A stretch of 41,530 nucleotides of DNA from Opitutia bacterium (GTDB lineage Bacteria > Verrucomicrobiota > Kiritimatiellia > CAIQIC01 > Lenti-01), in contig SABN01000018.1 of assembly GCA_009928955.1 (NCBI GenBank), forward strand, positions 1-41,530. Direction: 5' to 3'. The notes beneath the pieces were generated by a model, which was not told where the DNA came from, did not search any database, and was given only the letters and a program-made list of their open reading frames with translations. A program made the position numbers and the translations under genes. This document shows, piece by piece, positions 35,161-41,530 of this stretch; within the stretch, counting starts at the first letter, position 1; each line of letters opens with the position of its first letter.

Positions 35161-36399
35161 ATGGTCTTCGGCGAACAACCGCGCGCTACAGAATTTCGCT
35201 CTTGGTTGGGCGTGGCCGCATGGGTCGCATTCATCTACCTGTCCATTCCCCTCGCCCGTTCCGTCCAGGAGGCCGTCCGCGACCGGGGCGGCAAGGCCGC
35301 CTTCCTGTGGCTGACTTTCCTCTGCTTCGCCGCAGCCGCCGGCTGGATTGTCCGGGCCATGCTGCGCAAGCAATGGACCGGCCGCCCGGCCCAGATCCTC
35401 GTTCTGGCCGCGATCGGCGGACTCTTCTCTTGGCTGACTTGGGCGCTGCGGGACAACCCCGAGGAGGCGTTTCATTTCGTCCAATACGGCGGGTTGAGCC
35501 TGTTGCTGTTCCGCGCCCTCAGCCATCGCCTCCCGGATCCCTCCATCTATGCGGTCGCCACGTTGATCGGCGCCGCCTTCGGCATCTTCGACGAATTGAT
35601 CCAGTGGGTCGTCCCCCAGCGCTATTTCGATTACCGGGACATCGGGATCAATGCGTTCGCGGTCGGCCTGGTGCAAGTAGCCCTGGCGGCGGGCATCCGT
35701 CCGGGGCGCGTGCGCGGCCGCCCGTCCTGGGCCGGGATCCAACTCGGGTTCCGCGTCGCCCTCGTGAATCTGGCGCTCCTGCTGTTTTGCCTGTCCAACA
35801 CCCCGGACTTGCGGGAGGCCTATGCCCGTTTTCTGCCGGGAGCCGCTTCGCTCGACCCGGTGACCGCCGAGTATGGCTTCCGGATCGAGGATCCCGCGCT
35901 CGGCGTCTTCTTCTCCCGCCTGCCGGCCGCCGAGCTTCTCCGCCACGACCGCGAATTCGGCGCGGCGGCGGCGGAAACCATCAACCGGGTGCGGACCGAT
36001 CCGCAATACATCCGCTTCCTGCAGGAAACCCCCGCCCATCGCAACCCGTTGGCCGTCGAGGCCCGCATCCACCTGTTCCGCCGCGATTACCACGCGCTGA
36101 AGGCCTTGGCCCGGGAAAATCCGGAACAAACCCGCGCGTCGGCCCACATCGCCCACCGCGAAAACCAGCTCCTGAAGGCCTACTTTCCCAACACCCTTTC
36201 CCGCTCGCTCTTCCGATGGCCGGAGGAACGGGAGCAACGCATCGCGGAATTGAGCCAGGGCGAGCGCCCCTATCAAAGCCCGGTGAGCAGCCAATTGATC
36301 ACGCGGTTCTCCCCGGCGCAAGCATCGGGCCTCCTGTTGTTGCTGATGCTACTGGTCGGTCTCGGTGAACGCGGGGCCGCGCGGAGAAACCATCCATGA
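35161..36399 (+). CDS. VanZ-like integral membrane protein with long soluble tail
   Basis: The 412-residue product begins with about five membrane segments (near residues 18-31, 48-66, 78-95, 107-118, 128-145 and 163-180). The VanZ-like block is at 100-170: EEAFHFVQYGGLSLLLF, then FDELIQWVVP, RYFDYRDIGINAFAVG, with the DE..Q and D...N pattern of the family. VanZ confers teicoplanin resistance by an unknown mechanism; most relatives are uncharacterised. Residues about 215-380 form a soluble domain that I do not recognise and that ordinary VanZ proteins of 150-200 residues lack; a last membrane segment (386-402) follows. It overlaps the downstream phosphoesterase by 4 bases (ATGA), so the two are cotranslated. 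No resistance role is claimed. Confidence 0.8.
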   Translation: MVFGEQPRATEFRSWLGVAAWVAFIYLSIPLARSVQEAVRDRGGKAAFLWLTFLCFAAAAGWIVRAMLRKQWTGRPAQILVLAAIGGLFSWLTWALRDNPEEAFHFVQYGGLSLLLFRALSHRLPDPSIYAVATLIGAAFGIFDELIQWVVPQRYFDYRDIGINAFAVGLVQVALAAGIRPGRVRGRPSWAGIQLGFRVALVNLALLLFCLSNTPDLREAYARFLPGAASLDPVTAEYGFRIEDPALGVFFSRLPAAELLRHDREFGAAAAETINRVRTDPQYIRFLQETPAHRNPLAVEARIHLFRRDYHALKALARENPEQTRASAHIAHRENQLLKAYFPNTLSRSLFRWPEEREQRIAELSQGERPYQSPVSSQLITRFSPAQASGLLLLLMLLVGLGERGAARRNHP

Positions 36400-37325
36400 G
36401 CCTCATCCGGAATCGGCGCGTGCTCCTCGGCCTGGGCGCGGCGACGCTGGCGCTGCTGGCGGGGCGGTGGCCAGAATCTCCGGCCGCCGCGGCCCGTCCG
36501 CTGAAAGTCGCGTTCTTCACCGACATCCACGCCCGGACCGAATGGGACACGCCCGAAGCCTTGGCGCAGGCGGCCGCCGCCATCAACGCGCAGCAGGCCG
36601 ATGTGGTGCTCTGCGGCGGCGACATGATCACCGACGGCTACGATGCCAGTCCGGCCATGGCGGCCCCGCGCTGGGAGGCCTATCGCGCCCTGCACGCGGC
36701 CATCCATCCCGAACCGGTTTCCGTCGTCGGCAACCACGACCTGGTCGGCGTCGAACCCGCCGATGGCTCGTCCCCCGCCGCCGATCCGCGGGCCGAAGTG
36801 CGCGCCTGGATGAACATGCCGCAGACCTACCGCTCCTTCGACCAAGGCGGTTTCCATTTCATCCTCCTGGACAGCATCGAGCTCACGCCGGACGAACTCA
36901 AATACCGCGGCTTCATCGGACCGGAACAGATGGATTGGTTGCGGGCGGACCTCGCCCGGGTGGCGGCGGACACTCCGATCGTGGTGGTCACCCACATCCC
37001 GCTGCTCACCGGGTTCTACCAAATGACCGGCGGCATCGGGGAACCAGTTCCCGCCAATCGCGGCGTGGTCAACAACCGCGAAGTGCTGGCCGCCTTCGAA
37101 AACCACCGCCTGCTGGCCGTGCTCCAGGGGCATCTGCATGTCAACGAGTTGTTGCGCTGGAAGAACACCACCTTCATCACCGGCGGCGCCGTCTGCGGCA
37201 AATGGTGGCGCGGCCCTTGGCACGAAACCCCGGAAGGCTTCGGCGTTCTCCTTCTGCATCCGGACCGCGTGGAGTGGGAATACCACCCCTACGGCTGGGA
37301 AGCCCGGCGACCGGCCAGCCAATAG
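36396..37325 (+). CDS. Secreted calcineurin-like metallophosphoesterase
   Basis: The 309-residue product has all five metallophosphoesterase motifs: FTDIH (Asp43, His45), GGDM (Asp76), GNHD (Asn113, His114), VTHIP (His200) and GHLH (His246, His248). The family binds two metal ions and cleaves phosphate mono- or diesters; relatives include CpdA-type and purple-acid-type enzymes, and the substrate is not predictable. The N-terminus (RNRRVLLGLG, hydrophobic, ending near PAAAA) looks like a signal peptide, and the NRR motif could be of the twin-arginine type; this suggests export. It overlaps the VanZ-like gene by 4 bases and probably works with it at the envelope. It converges with mvaD, with 14 bases between stops. 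Confidence 0.88.
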   Translation: MSLIRNRRVLLGLGAATLALLAGRWPESPAAAARPLKVAFFTDIHARTEWDTPEALAQAAAAINAQQADVVLCGGDMITDGYDASPAMAAPRWEAYRALHAAIHPEPVSVVGNHDLVGVEPADGSSPAADPRAEVRAWMNMPQTYRSFDQGGFHFILLDSIELTPDELKYRGFIGPEQMDWLRADLARVAADTPIVVVTHIPLLTGFYQMTGGIGEPVPANRGVVNNREVLAAFENHRLLAVLQGHLHVNELLRWKNTTFITGGAVCGKWWRGPWHETPEGFGVLLLHPDRVEWEYHPYGWEARRPASQ

Positions 37326-37339
37326 CCCCCCCGGGCGCC

Positions 37340-38335
37340 TCACCCGAACGGCGCGACGACCTCCACCCCCGGAAACAACGCGCAGACGTTTGACTCGTCC
37401 TTGGCCTCGAAGAGCAGCTTCACGTTGGGCCCCGCATCCATCGTGAACCACAGGGACAGCCCCGCCTCCCGCGCCGCCCAGATTTTCCGCATCGCCCCCA
37501 CCGTCTCCGGCAGCGCGTACACGATCGGCGGCCGCGTCGCCGCCATCAGCGCATGCATCGCCAGCGCATTGGCTTCCGCCACCGCCCCCAGCGCCGCGAA
37601 ATCCTGTCGCGCGATCGCCGCCTTCAGCGCCGCCAAGTCCTTCGCGACCCGGCCGGGCCACTCGCGGTAGAATTCGCACGTCTCCACGCTGCGGCGCATC
37701 CCTTCGCGCGATCCGATGGGCTTCTCGGCCGCGCACAGCACCACCGCGCCCACCCGCAGCTCCGGCCACTCCGCGCCGAACCGTTCCGCGAACGAATCCA
37801 TGCCGTCCGCCGCCGTTCCCGCATGCCATTCGACAAACCCATCCTCCAGGCTGCGCGCCGCGCTCCCGCTGCCCAGCCGCGCCAGGATCGACAGCTCGCG
37901 CGTGGAAAGCCCCCAGCCGAACAACCCATCCACCGCCTTCGCCAGCGCCGCGAAGCCCGAAGCCGACGACGCGAACCCCGCCGCCGTGGGCACCGTGTTC
38001 CGCGCCTTCAGGTCGAAGAAGAAATCCTCCGCCGGTCGCAACAAATCCAGATAGGCGCTCGCGCGCTTCGCAAACGGACTCGCCGCCGGCAACGGCTTCC
38101 CGTTCAGCCAGACGCCATCCGCCGCGCCCTTCGCCCGCGCCAGCTCCACCTGCGAGCCCAGCGGGCCGAGCGAAATCGACAGGCTCCCCGTCACCGGCAG
38201 ATTCAGCGCCTCGTCGCGCTTGCCCCAGTACTTCACCAGCGCGATGTTCGCCGGCGCATAGGCCGAAACCGTCTTCTGGGGATGCGCCTCGCGGCCCGCC
38301 AAGACCGTCCGGACGACGTGCCGCGCGGAAGTCAC
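37340..38335 (-). CDS. mvaD: Diphosphomevalonate decarboxylase
   Basis: The 331-residue product is a GHMP-superfamily enzyme. It uses ATP to convert 5-diphosphomevalonate to isopentenyl diphosphate. Hallmarks are present: APANIALVKYWGKR with Lys35, PVTGSLSISL, the phosphate loop PTAAGFASSASGFAAL (116-131), GSGSAARSL with Arg161, and FTMDAGPNVKLL with the catalytic Asp300 (equivalent to Asp302 of yeast MVD1). These residues distinguish it from decarboxylases of the alternative phosphomevalonate route. The start is GTG at 38335 inside the stop of the preceding kinase (GTGA, 4-base overlap), so translation is coupled. The frame also runs far upstream, but that is an antisense-like shadow. HMG-CoA synthase, HMG-CoA reductase and IPP isomerase are not in the window. 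Confidence 0.93.
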   Translation of the reverse strand: MTSARHVVRTVLAGREAHPQKTVSAYAPANIALVKYWGKRDEALNLPVTGSLSISLGPLGSQVELARAKGAADGVWLNGKPLPAASPFAKRASAYLDLLRPAEDFFFDLKARNTVPTAAGFASSASGFAALAKAVDGLFGWGLSTRELSILARLGSGSAARSLEDGFVEWHAGTAADGMDSFAERFGAEWPELRVGAVVLCAAEKPIGSREGMRRSVETCEFYREWPGRVAKDLAALKAAIARQDFAALGAVAEANALAMHALMAATRPPIVYALPETVGAMRKIWAAREAGLSLWFTMDAGPNVKLLFEAKDESNVCALFPGVEVVAPFG

Positions 38336-39270
38336 GGAACCGCCTCCACCATGGCTCCCGCGGGATCCACCTTCACCGCCAGCGACGGCACCCCCCAGTC
38401 GCGCCGCATGGCCTTGCCCAGCCCCACCACGCAATCGCCCAGCCCCGAACCCGAAATCTTGCTGCCTTGGATGTTGGGATCTTCGCGCAGCGCATAGACC
38501 AGCTCCGCCAGCTTCGCGTTGTTCACCCCCAGCGAATCCATCAGGCCCTGGTTGATGTTCATCAGCCCGCCCATCGTCTCCCAGTCGCCCCGCGCAGCCG
38601 CCTCGAACGCCCGCCGCACCGTGTCGCCGATCAGCGCATCCAGCTCCCCATGCACCTCGGGTTGTTTCTGGCGGTTTTCCTCGACGCGGGCGATGACCTC
38701 CGGCGTGGGCGTCTTGCTGCCCGAATAGAGCACGGTCAGCTGCGGCGACACCGGCAGCCTCACGACATCTTGCGCTTCGGCGAAGTACCGCAGGCAGCCT
38801 CCGTAGGCGCTCGCCGCGACGTCGGCGCCCGAGCCCACGCCCCCCTGCACCTTGCGGATGATCTTCGTGCCGCAGTCCAGCAAGCACCCGGGCGCCGGCG
38901 TCGTCCCCTGCGCCCCGGCCAGCGCGGCGAGGGTCGCCACCGTCACCGCCGCGCTGGATCCCAGCCCCATCTGGTGCGACATCTCCGACCGGATGTCCAG
39001 CTCGAAGCCGCGCGTCAGGCCTTCCTTGCATGCGCGGATGGCGCCCAGCACGAACCGGAAGCTCTCGTGGGGGGCCAGCTCGTCCAGCGTGGTCTCATGC
39101 TCGCCCAAGGCGGAATGCAGCAGCAGGGTCTTGTCCTCGCGGGGCGTCAGCTCCACCTTCATGCGCTTGTTGATCGCGCACACGATCGCGGGATGCCCGC
39201 GCAGCACGGCATGCTCGCCCATCAACATGAGGCTGCCGGGCGCGGAAGCTTGTACGGCGCGCAACGTCAT
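38332..39270 (-). CDS. GHMP kinase, probable phosphomevalonate kinase
   Basis: The 312-residue product is a GHMP kinase. Motif 1 is APGSLMLMGEHAVLRGHPAI (residues 10-29), motif 2 GLGSSAAVTVATL (102-114) and motif 3 SKISGSGLGDCVVGLG near residue 270. The middle carries GVGSGADVAASAYGG with Asp150. From family knowledge, GSG.DVA is typical of phosphomevalonate kinases, whereas mevalonate kinases have SG(I/L)D; the upstream gene has the latter, so this one is the likely second kinase. Motif 1 has Ser where a Lys (APGK) is usual, so function should be treated as provisional. A second mevalonate kinase is the main alternative. It lies 10 bases after the first kinase and overlaps mvaD by 4 bases. 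Confidence 0.75.
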   Translation of the reverse strand: MTLRAVQASAPGSLMLMGEHAVLRGHPAIVCAINKRMKVELTPREDKTLLLHSALGEHETTLDELAPHESFRFVLGAIRACKEGLTRGFELDIRSEMSHQMGLGSSAAVTVATLAALAGAQGTTPAPGCLLDCGTKIIRKVQGGVGSGADVAASAYGGCLRYFAEAQDVVRLPVSPQLTVLYSGSKTPTPEVIARVEENRQKQPEVHGELDALIGDTVRRAFEAAARGDWETMGGLMNINQGLMDSLGVNNAKLAELVYALREDPNIQGSKISGSGLGDCVVGLGKAMRRDWGVPSLAVKVDPAGAMVEAVP

Positions 39271-39280
39271 GGGGACGGAA

Positions 39281-40294
39281 TCACACCACCCGCACGCCCA
39301 GCGGATCGGGGCGCACGGTCATCAGTTCATAGCCGTACTTGGCGCACAGCTCCGTCGGCGTTTCGCGCGACGCCACCAGCACCATGCCGCCGTTGTCGCC
39401 CGCCACGGCCCCCGCCCCGCAAATCTTCGCCGCCGCGCCGGCCTGCTCCACCTCGGCGACGAAATCGCCCACGCGCCCCGGCACCACGCCGATCTCGTTC
39501 AGCAACCGGTGGTTCTCGCGCAGCGCCTTCTGGAACGCCTTCAGGTCGTCGTGCTGCAGCGCCTTCTGCATCTGGCCCACCACGCCTTCGAAGCCCTCCC
39601 AGATCGGGCTGGCCGCGGTGAACCGGCGCGCCACGGCGGCAACCGCCTCGCCCGTCGTGCTCGCCGGCGTCCCCGTGTTCACGATGTACAACGGCACCCG
39701 CGGCAGCGGCAGCTCCTGCGCCTCGCCGTTCTGGAACCGCACGCAGCCGCCGTGCATGGACACGTACGTGTCCAGCCCGCTGGCCTGGCCGTGCTGCATG
39801 TTCTCCACTTCGAGGCTGTAGCGGGAATACCACTCCGGCCGGAAATCCACGCGGTAATAATGCCCCAGTCCCCGCAGCACGCTCAAAATCGTCGCCGCCG
39901 AAGACCCCATCCCGCACCCGATCGGAATGTTCGAATTCAACCGCACGTTGACGCCCCCGCCCATCTTCAGATGCAAGCCGTCCATGATCGTGACGAACGC
40001 GAACTGGAACAGATCCGCCGGCTTGCGCACCACCTCGCGGATGGACAGGCGCCCCGCCTGGAATTCCTCGTAGTTGCGCAGCACGCGCCCATGGAACTCC
40101 CGCAGCGCCCGCAGCGTGAACGATTCCTTGCCCGCCTGCAGATTGGGCAGGTCGAACGACACCGTTTCGTCCGCCCCCTCCATCGTGATGAAGGCTTGGG
40201 CGTTGCGGTTGACCGCCATCGCGAGCGCCGGCCGCCCGTACACGACGGCATGCTCGCCGCTCAGAATCAACTTGCCTGGTGCGACTGCTTTCAT
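39281..40294 (-). CDS. mvk: Mevalonate kinase
   Basis: The 337-residue product starts with KAVAPGKLILSGEHAVVYG, the standard GHMP motif 1, followed by PIGCGMGSSAATILSVL (motif 2, 124-140) and GAGAVAGDNGGMVLV (motif 3, about 280-295). The catalytic acid region is HGQASGLDTYVSMHGG with Asp175, the SG(I/L)D pattern of mevalonate kinase. It phosphorylates mevalonate at C5 in the first ATP-using step of the lower mevalonate pathway. It is the first gene of the three-gene cassette and lies 112 bases from the divergent Fe-S protein gene, which is where the promoter should be. Relatives such as galactokinase and homoserine kinase are less likely because of the neighbouring mvaD. Confidence 0.85.
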   Translation of the reverse strand: MKAVAPGKLILSGEHAVVYGRPALAMAVNRNAQAFITMEGADETVSFDLPNLQAGKESFTLRALREFHGRVLRNYEEFQAGRLSIREVVRKPADLFQFAFVTIMDGLHLKMGGGVNVRLNSNIPIGCGMGSSAATILSVLRGLGHYYRVDFRPEWYSRYSLEVENMQHGQASGLDTYVSMHGGCVRFQNGEAQELPLPRVPLYIVNTGTPASTTGEAVAAVARRFTAASPIWEGFEGVVGQMQKALQHDDLKAFQKALRENHRLLNEIGVVPGRVGDFVAEVEQAGAAAKICGAGAVAGDNGGMVLVASRETPTELCAKYGYELMTVRPDPLGVRVV

Positions 40295-40406
40295 TCGTAG
40301 ACCGATACACTATCCCTTTGGCCGCCTTTTGTAAAGCGCACCTCCGCCCGTTCGTTCCCCCGTTTTCGCATTGTCCGCCCCCCCCCGATGGCGTAGCTTG
40401 GACGCG

Positions 40407-41369
40407 ATGAACGCCCTTTCGGTCGATCCCCGCCAAGTCGAGGCCTTCGCGGCCCATCTGGAGAAGTCCGGCCGCGTCCAGCCGTTCGACTTCTGCTCCC
40501 TCGGCGAAGGATTCATTTATCCCGGACGCAACCAGCCCGGCGCGTTGGATTATTTTTTCTTCGCCTGCGCCCACCAGTTCGGATTCTGGACGCTCGCGGG
40601 CAACCGCTGGGCCGCCCCCATGGTCGCCCGCCTCGATGGACGCGCCCTCAAAGGCTCCGACTTCCTCTGGCGCGCCTGCACCCGCGCCGCGCAAAAAGAC
40701 CCGCTCATTTTCGATCCCGCTTCGCTGGCCGCGCGAAGCAATCACTCGCTCTCCGAACTCTTCCGCGACGATTCCGGCGCCAACCCCCTGCCCTTGTGGC
40801 CGGAGCATCTCGCCCTCCTCCGCGGCTATGCCCGGTGGTTCGCCGACCGCGCCACCACCCCCGCCGAGGTCGTTCGGCGGATCCACGCCGCCCCCAAGCC
40901 CCTGTTCGCCCTCCTCGCCCTCCTCGCCGAAATCCCCGGCTATGCCGAAGATCCCCTCCAGAAGAAAGCCATGCTGCTGGCCATCGCCCTCGAAAACCGC
41001 CCCGAGCATTTCCTGCACGTCGCCGACCCCGGATCCGCCGTCCCCATCATCGACTACCATCTCCAGCGCAGCGCCCTCCGCACCGGCCTCGTCCGCGTCG
41101 ACGATCCCGCCCTGCGCGCCAAGCTCGAAGCCCGCGTACTCCTCTCCGCCCCGGAGGAATCCCGCGTCCGCGCCGCCACCTACGCGGCCATCGCAACCCT
41201 CATCGCCCGCTCCGGGCTCTCCGCCGCCGCCGTGGACTGGTTCTTCTTCCAGAACCGCACCCGCTGCCCCGAAACGACCGAACCGGACTGCGCCGCCTGC
41301 CCCGTCGCCCCGTTCTGCGCCCGGGAAACCCGCCTCTTCCAGCCGGTCTTCCGCACCACCGCCTACTGA
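40407..41369 (+). CDS. Putative HhH-GPD-like protein with C-terminal Fe-S loop
   Basis: The 320-residue product ends with Cys287, Cys295, Cys298 and Cys304 (C-x7-C-x2-C-x5-C), close to the 4Fe-4S loop of endonuclease III and MutY (C-x6-C-x2-C-x5-C). Upstream, PIIDYHLQR (Asp216) sits where HhH-GPD glycosylases have their catalytic Asp, followed by ALRTGLV. The N-terminal part (LDYFFFACAHQFGFW, LKGSDFLWRA) is of a kind I associate with queuosine-salvage (Qng1) and so-called iron-sulfur-cluster-loop proteins. The combination suggests base removal from nucleic acid or a nucleotide, but no helix-hairpin-helix is evident, so the role is uncertain. ATG 40407 was chosen because the earlier in-frame start (40371) is Pro/Arg-rich and lacks a ribosome site. 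It is divergent from mvk. Confidence 0.6.
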   Translation: MNALSVDPRQVEAFAAHLEKSGRVQPFDFCSLGEGFIYPGRNQPGALDYFFFACAHQFGFWTLAGNRWAAPMVARLDGRALKGSDFLWRACTRAAQKDPLIFDPASLAARSNHSLSELFRDDSGANPLPLWPEHLALLRGYARWFADRATTPAEVVRRIHAAPKPLFALLALLAEIPGYAEDPLQKKAMLLAIALENRPEHFLHVADPGSAVPIIDYHLQRSALRTGLVRVDDPALRAKLEARVLLSAPEESRVRAATYAAIATLIARSGLSAAAVDWFFFQNRTRCPETTEPDCAACPVAPFCARETRLFQPVFRTTAY

Positions 41370-41380
41370 CCGGAATCCGG

Positions 41381-41412
41381 TTTTTCCACGCCGTGGAAAA
41401 ATGTTTTCCACG
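41381..41412. repeat. Perfect TTTTTCCACG palindrome plus half-site
   Basis: TTTTTCCACG (41381-41390) and CGTGGAAAAA (41392-41401) are perfect 10-base arms around a single C, followed by another half-site TTTTCCACG (41404-41412). This is the same family as 30308-30381. It lies 12 bases after the stop of the Fe-S protein and may act as a transcription stop. Confidence 0.8.
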
Positions 41413-41440
41413 GAGCCTCTTGCAGAACTCCGGCCCAAAC

Positions 41441-41521
41441 GGTCGGGACGGAGCCCGACCCTCCAGAAAACAAGCGCAACCGCGTGTTCTTGGCAATGGA
41501 GGGACGACCTCCGCGTCGTCC
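41441..41521. repeat. Two short inverted repeats (GGTCGGG/CCCGACC and GGACGAC/GTCGTCC)
   Basis: GGTCGGG (41441-41447) pairs with CCCGACC (41454-41460) over a 6-base loop; GGACGAC (41502-41508) pairs with GTCGTCC (41515-41521) over a 6-base loop. The two hairpins have the same size and both sit next to GGAGGG or CCCTCC sequences (41457-41464, 41498-41503). No gene is visible from 41370 to the window end. It looks like a dispersed, non-coding repeat. Confidence 0.6.
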
Positions 41522-41530
41522 GGGTTCGTT

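Noticed and set aside
35161-36399. Glycopeptide-resistance gene
   Set aside because: VanZ-like proteins are widespread and mostly of unknown role; no vanA, vanH, vanX or regulator genes are present.
38336-39031. Upstream extension of mvaD
   Set aside because: It overlaps the kinase gene in another frame; the GTG in the kinase stop gives the normal length and the 4-base coupling typical of operons.

Overview
This is a high-GC window of about 41.5 kb from a bacterium. The gene content fits the PVC superphylum, most likely a Kiritimatiellota or Verrucomicrobiota-type organism; this is inference from several signals and not a taxonomic assignment. The signals are a PEP-CTERM secreted protein, a very large secreted protein with autotransporter-associated beta-strand repeats and fibronectin-like modules, a secreted protein with calcium-binding DxDxDG repeats, and palindromic dispersed repeats in the gaps between genes. 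Codon bias is so strong that long open frames run antisense to most real genes; these are not genes.

Layout, left to right. (1) 1-7795, minus strand: a compact run of rfbA, rfbC, comM and a large secreted GH13 (alpha-amylase family) glycosidase whose 3' end lies outside the window. (2) 7796-8138: a gap that holds three kinds of short dispersed repeat. (3) 8139-10825, minus strand: a PHP-domain phosphoesterase and rpsA (ribosomal protein S1, six S1 domains), with a strong hairpin terminator between them and a structured leader upstream of rpsA. (4) 11191-11895, plus strand: a small membrane protein with an HELTH zinc-metalloprotease motif. (5) 11970-28612, minus strand: a secreted-protein block made of a PEP-CTERM protein, a thrombospondin-type-3-like protein and a 4944-residue modular giant. 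(6) 29044-36399, plus strand: an MTA/SAH-deaminase-like amidohydrolase, tRNA-Asn(GUU), rplM-rpsI with a clear terminator, then argJ, argB, argD, and a VanZ-like membrane protein coupled by a 4-base overlap to (7) a calcineurin-like metallophosphoesterase (36396-37325). (8) 37340-40294, minus strand: a three-gene mevalonate cassette (mevalonate kinase, probable phosphomevalonate kinase, diphosphomevalonate decarboxylase). (9) 40407-41369, plus strand: a protein with a C-terminal four-cysteine Fe-S loop like that of HhH-GPD DNA glycosylases, followed by two more dispersed palindromic repeats.

How the genes work together: rfbA and rfbC make two steps of dTDP-rhamnose synthesis for surface polysaccharide. 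The GH13 enzyme, PEP-CTERM protein, DxDxDG protein and giant protein are all exported and point to a cell surface or matrix rich in glycans and adhesive modules. The argJBD genes cover the acetylated part of arginine synthesis. The mevalonate cassette converts mevalonate to isopentenyl diphosphate, an alternative to the MEP route that is usual in bacteria. No CRISPR array, rRNA, transposase or phage gene was seen.

The most interesting items are the giant modular protein with an apparently uncharacterised recurring acidic motif, the mevalonate cassette with an unusual kinase motif, the GH13 enzyme with duplicated N-terminal modules, the Fe-S protein of uncertain function, and the families of palindromic intergenic repeats that recur at distant sites in the window.
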